A stretch of 64,000 nucleotides of DNA from Pseudogymnoascus destructans (taxonomy: Eukaryota; Ascomycota; Leotiomycetes; Thelebolales; Thelebolaceae): NCBI RefSeq assembly GCF_001641265.1, contig NW_020167528.1, positions 1,116,001-1,180,000 of the forward strand, written 5' to 3'. A model generated the notes under the pieces. That model was not told the origin of the DNA and ran no database searches. It saw only the letters and a program-made list of their open reading frames with translations. The position numbers were made by a program, and so were the translations under genes. This document shows positions 54,698 to 64,000 of the stretch, in pieces. Position 1 is the stretch's first letter; every line of letters starts with the position of its first letter.

Positions 54698-56911
54698 ATG
54701 GCCCGCGACCACTACAACCAGCAGGCGCTGGGTAAGCCGTTGAATAATGATGTCAAGCAGGTAAGCCCGAGCCTTCTCTATGCTTCATGGCCAACAGAGT
54801 CGTCTCGCTCTGTATAGAGTGTATTGAGTGACTACAGCCTCTGGGCTGTAGTTCTCACTGCGCAATCTTTGCGAATGATGCGACATGCGCCTGCCTAAGC
54901 CATCATGGACCTTTCCTGCTCTGCAACGAACCAGGCTGATATCTCAACTATAGGCACGAATTCTGATGGTAGGAGCCGGTGGCATCGGCTGCGAGCTTCT
55001 CAAGAACCTACTTCTCACCGGTTATGGCGAAATACACATCGTGGACCTTGATACCATCGACCTCAGCAACCTGAACCGCCAGTTTCTCTTCCGTCATGAG
55101 CACATCAAAAAGTCCAAGGCTCTGGTTCATCTCCCCCACCTCTGGTCCATTTCGGCAAAAACAAAACCCCTACTAACTGTGACTCCAGGTTGCGAAGGAA
55201 GTTGCGCAAAGGTTTAATCCAGCAGTCAAACTCGAATCATACCACACCAATATCAAAGATGCCCAGTTCAACATCGACTGGTTCAAAACCTTTACTATCG
55301 TCTTCAATGCGCTCGATAACCTCGATGCCCGCCGCCATGTTAACAAAATGTGCCTTGCGGCTGACGTACCGCTGATCGAGAGTGGAACGACGGGTTTCAA
55401 TGGTCAAGTGCAGGTCATCAAAAAGGGAATCACCGCATGTTACGACTGCACCACGAAAGTTACACCCAAGAGCTATCCAGTATGCACAATCAGGAGTACA
55501 CCCAGTCAGCCGATACACTGCATTGTATGGGGCAAGAGCTACCTGTTGAGCGAGGTGTTTGGGGCCACGGAGATAGACGCCGATGGGATGGACCATTCAC
55601 AGGACTCGGAGAACGCGAAGGAGATCGAGAAACTACGACAGGAAGCGCAGGCCTTGAAAAATATTAGAGATTCCATGGGCACTGACGACTTCCCAAAACT
55701 ACTCTTCAATAAGGTATTCAATGAGGATATCACGCGCCTGCGGTCGATGGAGGAGATGTGGACGACAAGGAGGAAGCCAGATCCACTAGAGTACGACACT
55801 GTGGCTGCTGCTGCCGCGCCTCTGGAGGAGTCAAAAGAAACAGTTCTTAAAAATGATCAGAAGCCTTGGTCTCTGGAAGAAAACTTGACTGTCTTCAAAG
55901 ACAGGTACGCATACATTCAACCTCGTTCGTATCTACAAGGCTAACATATATAGTTTAAATCGTCTGAGCAAACGCATGAAGGATCTGAAGGCCGCCTCCG
56001 ATGGAAACTCCGCAGAGCCAACAATAATCTTTGACAAGGATGACGAAGATACGCTCAACTTTGTCACCGCTACTGCGAATATCCGATCCATCATCTTCGG
56101 GATCGAGACCAAGTCTCGATTTGACACCAAGCAAATGGCAGGCAACATTATTCCGGCTATTGCCACAACAAATGCAATTGTCGCAGGCCTCTGCGTGTTG
56201 CAATCCTTCAAAGTCCTTCGTGGCGATTATTCAAGCACAAAAGAAATCTTTCTGTCACCTTTCGCATCCGAGCGTCTCATGGCTTACGAGAAGACCCGAG
56301 CACCAAACCTGGACTGCCCTGTTTGTAGTGTTGCGCAAACCAGGCTCCTGGTAGACTTATCACGAGCTACGTTGAATGATCTAGTAGAGGACTTCTTGCG
56401 CGTTCAGCTCGGATATGGCGAAGAGTTTGTGGTCAGCAATGAAGCTGGCTTGCTCTATGACGTGGACGAGACAGAAAACCTCGAGAAGAAACTGAGCGAG
56501 CTCGGAATCAAGGAGGACAGCTTTCTCACAGTCATCGACGAGGATGAAGAGGACCCACGAGTCAACCTTGTTCTCAGCGTTCAGGGGACCGCAACGCCGA
56601 CTGACGAAAAGCCAATTAGTGCACTCCCCACGGCCGTCGATAGCGAGCAGCCGATTTCCATACCCAGACGGCCACGGATTATTCCACCCCCAACTGAAGC
56701 CACGAATGTTGATGCCGGGCATAAAGAGGCCATCACCAACGGTGAGGCTCCTAAAGCCTCTCCTGGTCCGGTGGTAGGGACGAAGAGAGGGGCAGATGAG
56801 CTTGGAGAAGCTGGTCCTGAAGCTAAACGTGGGAAGCTCAAAGAGACAAGCGATGATATTATCGTTTTAGACAGCGCGGACGACGGTGCCATCATCATTG
56901 ATGATGACTGA
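54698..56911 (+). CDS. uba2: SUMO-activating enzyme subunit Uba2
   Basis: Catalytic half of the SUMO E1 (with Aos1): it adenylates SUMO and forms the E1-SUMO thioester in the nucleus. Exons 54698-54760, 54954-55124, 55189-55904 and 55954-56911 give 635 aa. The nucleotide motif is [13 protein letters not shown], followed by [16 protein letters not shown]. The active-site Cys177 lies in PVCTIRSTP, preceded by the zinc pair CYDC; the second pair is CPVC near residue 430. A ubiquitin-fold domain with LYDVDE and a C-terminal acidic, SUMO-interacting-like tail ([19 protein letters not shown]) follow, with a basic KRG...KRGK segment as a likely nuclear signal. The second intron has a GTTCAT donor, weaker than the rest. 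Confidence 0.96.
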
Positions 56912-56982
56912 ACCACACCTCAACATTAGTGATGATTGAGACGTGTTCCGGAATCTCCCAGCACATGGCGAACCTGGCCTAT

Positions 56983-58046
56983 TCATACCGCACTCAGACC
57001 TCCATCAAGGTTGAGGGTGCAGTTATTGGCATACTGGTTAGCGGCTAGGAAGAACGCGGCATCAGCAACCTCTTCGGCGGTACCGAAACGTTGCAGGGGT
57101 ATGGCGTTATTGGTGGACTCAAAAAGGGCAGGCTCCATGCCTGGAGATGTATATTAGCCACTGGTTGTCAGATATACCCCGCCTGCAGGAGGAGGATAAA
57201 TTAAGAATTAATGAAGAATAATTGCTCGTACCTGATGTCATCTCGGTTTCTATGTATCCGGGCACTACGGCATTCACGCGGATGCCTGATGGCCCTGATT
57301 CTGCGGCTAGAGCTCTTGTAAAACCTGGGAAATGTTAAAAATGTGTGGCAGTGGCATTCAATGGGCGATGATTAACCTAGAACGCCTGCTTTTGAAGCAG
57401 CATAAACGGAACTTCCGCGACCACCTTTGACTCCAAGTAGAGATGAAATGTTGATAATACAGCCTGTCAGAAACTCCAGTTAGTACGTGGGATTATACAA
57501 ATCACATGGCTAGAGAACTTGCCTGTCTTCTTCCTTATCATGTCCTTGATCATGTGCTGGCATCCCAATATGGTGCCTCTCAGATTCGTATCAATAACCT
57601 CATCCACTTTCGCCGCTGGCGTCCGGACCAACAACGAATAATGTGTTATGCCAGCTGCATTAACCAGAACATCGCAATGGTCCTTGTCCTCCCTCTACAT
57701 TAAATCAGCGCCGTATTTCATCTACCTATTTCTTTCCACTTGCCATTTTCTTCGCGAGGTCCTTCCAAAATGCCTCTTTCCCCACATCTCCAACCACAAT
57801 CCGGTGATCTCTCAGAGCTGAGAGCTCTCTGAGGGATGCTTGGAGTTTCGACTCCGTTCGCCCAATTAAAGTACATTTTGCGCCCTCTGATGCAAATCGT
57901 GATGCAATGGCTCTGCCAATTCCACCAGAAGCTCCGGTGATAATAACATGTTTAATGGGGGTTTTGTCAGAGCTTCCAGAAGAAAATGACTTTCTCAGAG
58001 ACTGGTAGAACCGAGTTCCTTGGCGGGTGATAACGGGGCGGAGCAT
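56983..58046 (-). CDS. oar1: Mitochondrial 3-oxoacyl-[ACP] reductase-like SDR
   Basis: Short-chain dehydrogenase of the FabG type; in fungi the mitochondrial member (Oar1) reduces 3-oxoacyl-ACP in type II fatty acid synthesis. Exons on +: 57744-58046, 57523-57694, 57377-57463, 57232-57324 and 56983-57140 give 270 aa. An Arg/Ser-rich presequence ([23 protein letters not shown]) precedes the NAD(P) motif [12 protein letters not shown]. Further motifs: [19 protein letters not shown], catalytic [17 protein letters not shown] and the end [10 protein letters not shown]. Two introns (57695-57743 and 57464-57522) only work as GC-AG with the donor GCAAGT. An upstream in-frame TTG exists, but ATG 58046 is the natural start. 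It is divergent from elongin C by 264 bp. Confidence 0.9.
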
Positions 58047-58310
58047 GGTTATAATGCTCAACTTCAGAATGCTATCAAAACCGAATAATAGACCGTTGAT
58101 TCAAGTTATACATATGATGGCCGATGGAAGTCGTCGCTTTGGTCCAATATCAGAAACATTCACGTGATATCAAATTGACGCGGCCGCTAGGTTACTCATC
58201 AAGCCTAATACCCAAGCCTCTTCGAACTCCCCACATCAACCTCCAAGCTCCCACATGCAGAGAATTCCAGTCCTTTCCAACCTCGAAACCCCCAAAGCCA
58301 CAATCAAGAA

Positions 58311-58986
58311 ATGGCAGACTCGAGCGACCAGCAGCTGAGTAGATGGGTGACGCTGGTGAGCTACGACGGCTTCGAGTTCGTCGTTCTCCGCGAGGCGGCC
58401 TGTATCAGCGGCGCCATTCGCCGGATGCTGGATCCGAAGAGTAGGTCCTCACGCAACGCGTTGCGTTTTGCTATACAAGATACTGGGAACGGACTGACGG
58501 CGGGCAGGTGGATTTGTGGAGAGTGTGGAGAATAGATGCGTGTTTGAGGAGATCAGGTAAATACCCTTATGTTTCGTGCTGCTGGGAGATAGGGTGGGGT
58601 GAGGGAGAGAGTCGGTGATGAAGAAGCGATTTGAGCTCTTACAGACCCTCTTTCTGGCGTCGTTATACGGAGGATGGGAGCTGGATGAGATGCCATTACA
58701 CTTGATCTGAGGCCTTTTCTGATGCCTGCTCCTTGTGCGAGTCCTTGGGTTGTGGGATGTTGAGGCAGATGCTAATGGTTGTTGTGGTGTTACAGTGGCA
58801 TAGTCCTTGAGAAGGTCGCGGAGTACTTTTACTATAACTACGTCAATCGGGATCGGGATGGGGTGAAGGATATGGATATTCCTCCGGAGTTGTGCTTGGA
58901 GTTGCTTATGGCGGCGGATTATTTGGATAGTAAGTCTTCATGTCCCCACTCCTTGTCTACTTCGCTAACACGATATTGTAGCTTGA
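58311..58986 (+). CDS. elc1: Elongin C
   Basis: SKP1-fold adaptor of cullin ubiquitin ligases and elongin complexes. Exons 58311-58440, 58508-58556, 58796-58929 and 58982-58986 give 105 aa, the family length. The sequence follows elongin C: RWVTLVSYDGFEFVVLREAA, SGAIRRMLDPK, ENRCVFEEISGIVLEKVAEYF, YYNYVNRD, MDIPPELCLELLMAADYLDT. The second exon is 49 nt. The last coding exon is only 5 nt, two bases completing a Thr codon and a TGA stop after a clean GTAAGT...TTGTAG intron. The third intron (239 nt) is long for this genome. Confidence 0.92.
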
Positions 58987-59988
58987 ATCTGGCATTTTTT
59001 CTAATGACCTCATGTAATGATATACGATGGGCGGCGGACTGGAGCATTTGGGATGGAGGCTGGCGTTCGACAGGTTGCCATGGCGCATATACGTCTATAA
59101 TACAAGTACAATTTCAAATTTCTGGTATGTTTTACGGGGCGATGAAGTGTACGAGCTTGGTGCTCGATATCCATTTGAGCATATGCGTTCTTCTCCACTC
59201 TTCCATGAGCATGAACGTCTATAGATGATGGAAGAAACATTACTCCCTCTTATTCTGTTCTCTTCCAGGCTTGCAGAAAGCCGAGTATAGAAGAAGAGCC
59301 TTATTCCAGGGGATACATTCCTTTCCTTCTGTCTTCTCTACTATCTTACCTTACAAATAGATTCAATGAACAATACTTTACACCATTCGCACATCTCCTG
59401 ATCATGTGTCTATTATCGCCGAATGAGGCGAACCAATCCAGGCTACGTCCACAAAACATCCCATCTGAGCATATGCGTTCTCCTAACTCTCTCCTTGAGG
59501 TTGACGTCTAAAGATGATGGTACATTGAGTACGGATAATTATAAAATTATAAAATCCGGTCCCTCTTTTCTGGCCGGCCCTACGATTTCTACGGGGCCTG
59601 GACTTTCTTGCTGGGGATATATTTCTTTTGCTATATTCAAATAGTTTATGGCAACTCCAATAATAGATAGGCGAGATACGTTTTAGACGCCTTGGGGTGC
59701 AACGGGTTGGAAATATATTTCCAGGTTGCACGATGAGGATATAGAATGTACATACACCCATCACAACATTGCATCCCACTGAGCCTTACATGAGTCGGAT
59801 GTGCATAGCTGATGGCAGAACATATACGTCCCAAAGCAAAGTTGAAGTCGTAGCTGTGCAATAGCCTCGGTTTTATTAGTTGGGGTATATTCTAAGCTAG
59901 CTACAGTGAAGTAAAGCTGATGCCTTTGCCATTCTTACACCTTTGATGGCATTATATTTCCTCCTTCAAAGCCCATTGAGAAGGGGTC
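58987..59988. other. Convergent intergenic region with a diverged direct repeat
   Basis: 1 kb between elongin C (+) and dbr1 (-). A segment at about 59171-59235 containing GAGCATATGCGTTCT and AGATGATGG recurs in diverged form at about 59461-59521. No gene supported. Confidence 0.5.
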
Positions 59989-61790
59989 TCAGTAGCCTCT
60001 CCCTCTTCCCCTGCCACCACCTCCTCTGTCTCTATTCCCACCAAATCCTCCACCTCCACCTCTCCCTCGCCCACCTCCACGCCCACCCCCTCCACCAAAT
60101 CCATCCCTCCTCGGCTCTGCCGGCGCCGGACCCTTTGCCGCCCTCTGCTCCTTCTCCTCATCCGTAGCGAAGAATTTATTCTCAATCCCCATCAACTCAC
60201 AATACGCCACCATCTGGGGATTATTATATTCCTTCGGCTGCTCACGGATATTGAGCGTGGGAGGGACACCATCTTGTACTGGCGCCGTGATGACGAAATT
60301 CTCGGGCACCTGTAGCTTCCCCTTCTTAACGATGTTCTCCTCGACCCACACCTCTTCTGCCTTGATAAGCTCCCTGTATTTCTCTTCGCCTAAATCAGAG
60401 GGCGGCCGAGCATCACGGTCACCGAGGACCAACGACGGGGAGAAGGCGCGCGTGATGGCGAGCCACTCTGGGTCGTACGATAAATGGTACCGAGGCCAGC
60501 CAGGCGCCCCGGTAGATCCATCAGCACCGCTCTCGGCGGACAGAGGAGGATAATTCGGCGCTGGAGGCGAGGAGGGCGAGACTTCGAGTAGTTGGAGAAA
60601 TTTACGGCCGGGGAGGCATTTGTCGAGAGCGAGGAAGCGGACGGTGCTGTTGAAGATGGTTTCGGGAACAGGTTGGCCAGGCGGCAAGCGAGAAGTACGA
60701 GCAGGGCGGGAAAATGACGCGGGGAGGAGGGCACGGAGGTCGTCGGAGATGGAGTTGGTGGGCTTTGTGGTAGTTGGGGCCTCTTCTGGCTTTGGTGTGG
60801 GTGCAGGAGGCTCGTCGTCATCGTCCATGTCGAGGTCTATCTCTTCTTCATTCTTTGTTGCGGCTGGGACGCTATTATCAGTAGCCGTAGCTGCAGATGG
60901 AGCTGTTGGTGTTGCGATTGTCTGCGACGCAGAATCCGCAGTCTCGTCCTTGTATATCTTGGTCGCAGCAAATTTGCAATGCATATGCGCCGCGAACCAA
61001 TATGGGGGTCGTAGTCGGTCAAGAACATATGTAGCAGCCTGGCTACCAAGTGTCCCATCTCTAGATTCCTTCTCGAAATCTGGTTTCATTCTCCATAGAG
61101 CTTTAGCATTGCCATGATTCTCGATTGCTCTCGGCCAATCGTGGCTGATACCGATATCAACTTGTGTCCGTACTTGCAATAGTTTCCGAACATCCAGCTC
61201 TCGGATATGATATATAGACTTTATATCATCTTGGTTATATGGCAGCCGCTCGTGGTGACTTTTGTTGTAGTTGTACCCCTTCCATATTCCAGACATACCT
61301 GATATGCGCACTGGACCGAGTCGCATCACGTTGGCAGCTCCCATATAATAGATGTTCGGTGCCACCCAGCCACCATAGTAAAGTTCCCACAAATGACTAC
61401 TTGCTTCATGATTGCCTCCAACGAAGGTGGTCAGATAAGGGGCTTTACGAATGCCGCTGTAGTATTCGTGGAAGTCGCCCAGTTCCCGAAACCTGGCGGG
61501 GACTGACATGACAGTCAGGTCGAGGACATTTCGAACAGCCTAGACTTGTCAGGTCAACCACAAATCAGCTGAATCGGAATATTAACCTGGAAATCTCCCC
61601 CAATGATCAACAAGTCAACATTTGGCCAGCCCCTCTCCTCGCAGGCCTTCTCTGTTGCGACGTAGATGGCATTCAATGTGCCATGGCCCTGCGATTAAGT
61701 TAGCTTTAGTAAAGGCTGGAGTTTATGTAAGCTTACACAGCCTTCCACAGCAACCCTTAGGCCATGTATATCTTGAAGAGAGTTCTCCAT
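59989..61790 (-). CDS. dbr1: RNA lariat debranching enzyme Dbr1
   Basis: Metallophosphoesterase that hydrolyses the 2'-5' bond of intron lariats in the nucleus. Exons on +: 61737-61790, 61587-61688 and 59989-61539 give 568 aa (introns 48 and 47 nt). Metal-binding and family motifs: VEGCGHGTLNAIY, LLIIGGDFQAVRN, FVGGNHEASSHLWEL, GWVAPNIYYMG, ISHDWPR and FAAHMHCKF. After the catalytic core (about residue 260) comes an acidic/Pro-rich linker, then the conserved FLALDKCLPGRKFLQLLEV region, and finally a Gly/Arg-rich RGG-box tail. The first exon is 54 nt. It is divergent from the RNase MRP/P subunit gene. Confidence 0.95.
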
Positions 61791-62147
61791 AGCAAAGTAT
61801 CATGGGAATGCTTGGTGGATTAAAACGAGGATTCAAGCTCGCGCAAGAAGGCTGACGAAACTTCCCGAGACGTCACTACCCAATTTTTTATTCAAGACTA
61901 TGCCTGATCTTATCTTCAACAATATTGAGAAGCTATTCTTCATGTAATACAATTCTTCAAGCAAGCCAAATGCCTGTCTATGTAGCTACAGTTTATCTCC
62001 GTCCGAAGAGACACGTACGTTCACGTGACCACTGGTCCTGGCGAGGCTGAGGAAACATAAAAAGCTTGGCTCGATTTACCGAAACTTCAATCCTCCCCCT
62101 GCATAAACCTTCAAACCGCGCGTCATAGGCCGAGGAGTTGAAGGAAG
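61791..62147. promoter_or_regulatory. Divergent promoter region dbr1/snm1
   Basis: 357 bp between divergent starts. No specific element named. Confidence 0.4.
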
Positions 62148-62771
62148 ATGGCTCAAGATCCGGGGGCTGTGGGAGCCCTGTCAGCACAGCTGAAATATTT
62201 GACCGACGCGGCTCATCTAATGGCATTTTCAGCACCTGGTTGTTCATCGCACCTCATGTCGAGATGTAACCTATTAATGTTCTCAAACGATACCGACCAG
62301 TCCGACACTCGCCGAAGGCATGTCTGCGGTGGGTGCGGTAACATAATGACCCCAGGCTGGACCAGCACGGTCAAGAATGATGTGAAACGCCAACCTGAGA
62401 GTCGGAAAACTCACAGGAGGAAGGCAGGTGCTATCACGCAGGCAGCAGAGCGTTCCATGGTCTACACTTGTGATCGTTGCAAACGTAAGACTCGCCATGT
62501 TATCACTACAACAGCTCTCCCGCGGATAAACCCTCGTCGCGCAGAACAGTCAAGCCTAGTCTCAGGGGAAGCCCCAGAACGCCTTACCAGCACTCCCCAA
62601 TCGCAAGCTGGAACTCCGACAATGCCATCAGCGAACGCTAGCAGCAGAAAGAGAGCGAAGAGCCGCAAGCAGGGAGGTCTGCAAGCCCTGTTGGCCAAAA
62701 ACAAGGAGGCCTCACAAAGCTCAAGCGGTGGCTTTGGTTTGGATCTTTGGGATCTTATGAACAATGGTTAA
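62148..62771 (+). CDS. snm1: RNase MRP/RNase P protein subunit (Snm1/Rpr2/Rpp21 family)
   Basis: Zinc-ribbon protein of the RNase MRP or RNase P ribonucleoprotein, acting in rRNA or tRNA precursor cleavage. Single exon, 207 aa. The N-terminal helix QLKYLTDAAHLMAFSAPGCSSHLMSR is typical of the family. The zinc ligands are CGGC (with HVCGGCGNIMTPGW) and CDRC (YTCDRCKRKTRH). A basic Ser-rich tail contains KQGGLQALLAKNK, which I associate with the Snm1 branch. Assignment between Snm1 (MRP) and Rpr2 (P) is by that tail only. ATG 62148 gives the natural start. Confidence 0.87.
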   Translation: MAQDPGAVGALSAQLKYLTDAAHLMAFSAPGCSSHLMSRCNLLMFSNDTDQSDTRRRHVCGGCGNIMTPGWTSTVKNDVKRQPESRKTHRRKAGAITQAAERSMVYTCDRCKRKTRHVITTTALPRINPRRAEQSSLVSGEAPERLTSTPQSQAGTPTMPSANASSRKRAKSRKQGGLQALLAKNKEASQSSSGGFGLDLWDLMNNG

Positions 62772-63027
62772 GGGCCACTTTGAGCTACATTGTAAGCCAG
62801 TTACCAGCCATTGCACTTCACGGATTCAGTTCACCACCCAGCTTGGCCTGGCGCCAGGCACTCTCCCGTCGGTGGACGTCGGTGGACGTTGGTGGAGCCT
62901 TAGCGCGGGGTAACAAACCAAAAGGCTCAGCCTCGCCACAACGTCCCAGAAAATTTTGTGGAACCCCGCGTCCAAAACGCTCTCTCTTCGTGCAATCATA
63001 TAATTTTCAAAACCACAAACCATCGAT

Positions 63028-64000
63028 ATGTCTGCTCCAGAGACTAACCCCAAGCCGGATGGCAAGGCTTTTGATGACTTCTTCGACAGCATCGGGTCGA
63101 AGGCCGAGCAAGTAAACTCCTCCAAAGCCAAGGATGCGACAGAAGGGACCCCCGTGAAAGAGGAAGAGGAGCAGAAGGTTGTGGACGAGATCGAGAGTCT
63201 GTGCATGAACTGCCACGCAAATGTATGTATACTCTTATTACTGAATGTTTGGATATGTGCTTATATTATTATTATTGTAATAGGGCATTACTAGACTCCT
63301 CCTCACCCGAATCCCTTTCTTCCGCGAAATAATCATCATGTCCTTCAACTGCCCACACTGCAGTTTCAAAAACTCCGAGATCCAATCTGCCGGCGAAATT
63401 CAACAGAAGGGTGTCCACTGCGAGTTGCGACTCACTTCTCTGGGAGACTTCGCTCGCCAAGTTGTCAAGAGCGATACGTGCGTGGTGAAGTTCATTGAGC
63501 TGGATGTCGAGGTACCTGCCGGCCGTGGGCAGCTCAGCAACATCGAGGGGTTATTAAGCATGGTTTTGGAAGATTTGGAGGTTGGCCAGAAAGCAAGAAA
63601 AGAGCAGCAGCCAGAGGTCTATACCGCTATCGAGGCGATTCTTGTCAGGGGGCGAAAGATGCTGGATGGGATGGCATTCCCCTTCCGCGTCTCACTAGAT
63701 GATCCCTCCGGGAATTCATTGATTGAACCAGATCAAACAGATGGTGTTGGAAAACTGCTACGCACGGAGTATCCTAGGACGCCAGAGCAGAATGAGGCTC
63801 TCGGTTTGGGTGACGGTTCCAATGATGAGAATAATGCGACCGGGGTTTCAACTGTTCCACAAGATGAAGACGATATTATCCCCAACGAGGTCTACTCCTT
63901 CCCAGCAACATGTCCTGGGTGCACGAAAGCCTGCATTACCCACATGAAAATGGTGGAAATTCCCCATTTCAAACAAGTTGTTATCATGTCAACTGTCTGC
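63028..64000 (+). CDS. zpr1: Zinc-finger protein Zpr1 (truncated by window end)
   Basis: Zpr1 is an eEF1A-binding chaperone-like protein with two zinc fingers, found in cytosol and nucleus. Exon 1 is 63028-63222, a 61-nt GTATGT...TAG intron follows, and exon 2 runs from 63284 past the window edge. About 304 residues are visible of roughly 450-500 in the family. The first zinc finger is split by the intron (SLCMNCHAN then GITRLLLTRIPFFREIIIMSF, CPHC). The first alpha-beta domain includes GEIQQKGVHCELR, SDTCVVKFIELDVEVP and SNIEGLL. The second finger begins near the end (FPATCPGC). The 3' end is outside the window. Confidence 0.95.

Overview
The window is nuclear DNA of a filamentous ascomycete (Pezizomycotina). 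Most genes carry short GT-AG introns of about 46-110 nt with CTAAC-type branch points. The gene set is typical of that group: the 669-aa subunit of the two-subunit ascomycete ATP-citrate lyase, cyclin C, elongin C, a PROPPIN, a Bun107/WDR48 homologue and a DDHD phospholipase. Intergenic DNA is rich in microsatellites. I cannot name the genus from sequence alone; a leotiomycete would fit but is a guess.

Layout. 0-8.2 kb: ATP-citrate lyase subunit 1 (+), Atg18 (-), and the three-domain tRNA-wybutosine enzyme Tyw4/Ppm2 (+). 8.9-17 kb: a frame-broken MFS transporter (+), the EF-hand mitochondrial ATP-Mg/Pi carrier Sal1 (-), cyclin C (+), then 2 kb of repeat-rich DNA with a perfect 31-bp hairpin. 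17-26.5 kb: a disordered fungal protein (+), a small mitochondrial-type protein (+), a Qc-SNARE (-), a RING/TRAF protein (+), a 54-residue Cys-rich ORF (-) and DNA polymerase delta subunit 4 (+). 27-35.5 kb: tRNA-Trp (-), the dual-specificity phosphatase Pps1 (-), a 2.4-kb microsatellite zone and the SUMO protease Ulp1 (-). 36-41.6 kb: an accessory-looking patch with a heavily decayed FAD monooxygenase pseudogene (-), an unrecognised remnant and an unrecognised 731-aa gene (+). 42-64 kb: a dense housekeeping block of DDHD phospholipase, WDR48/Bun107, SAM carrier Pet8, TilS-like tRNA(Ile)-lysidine synthetase, queuosine-salvage Qng1, SUMO-E1 subunit Uba2, mitochondrial SDR Oar1, elongin C, debranching enzyme Dbr1, RNase MRP/P subunit Snm1 and Zpr1 (cut by the window end).

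The genes do not form an operon or a secondary-metabolite cluster. Many sit as divergent pairs sharing a 0.26-0.9 kb promoter region: Atg18/Tyw4, Sal1/cyclin C, SNARE/RING, Qng1/Uba2, Oar1/elongin C and Dbr1/Snm1. Functionally there is a loose concentration of tRNA and RNA processing (Tyw4, TilS-like, Qng1, Snm1, Dbr1, tRNA-Trp) and two SUMO-pathway genes (Ulp1, Uba2); I read this as coincidence.

Intron positions come from splice motifs, frame continuity and family knowledge. For each multi-exon gene called intact I summed the exon lengths and checked that they give an open frame. I found no clearly new biological system. The items most worth a second look are the hairpin and its repeat neighbourhood, the recurring TACTCCGTA motif, the decaying accessory patch with the unrecognised gene beside it, the small Cys-rich ORF, and three GC-AG introns with the same GCAAGT donor.
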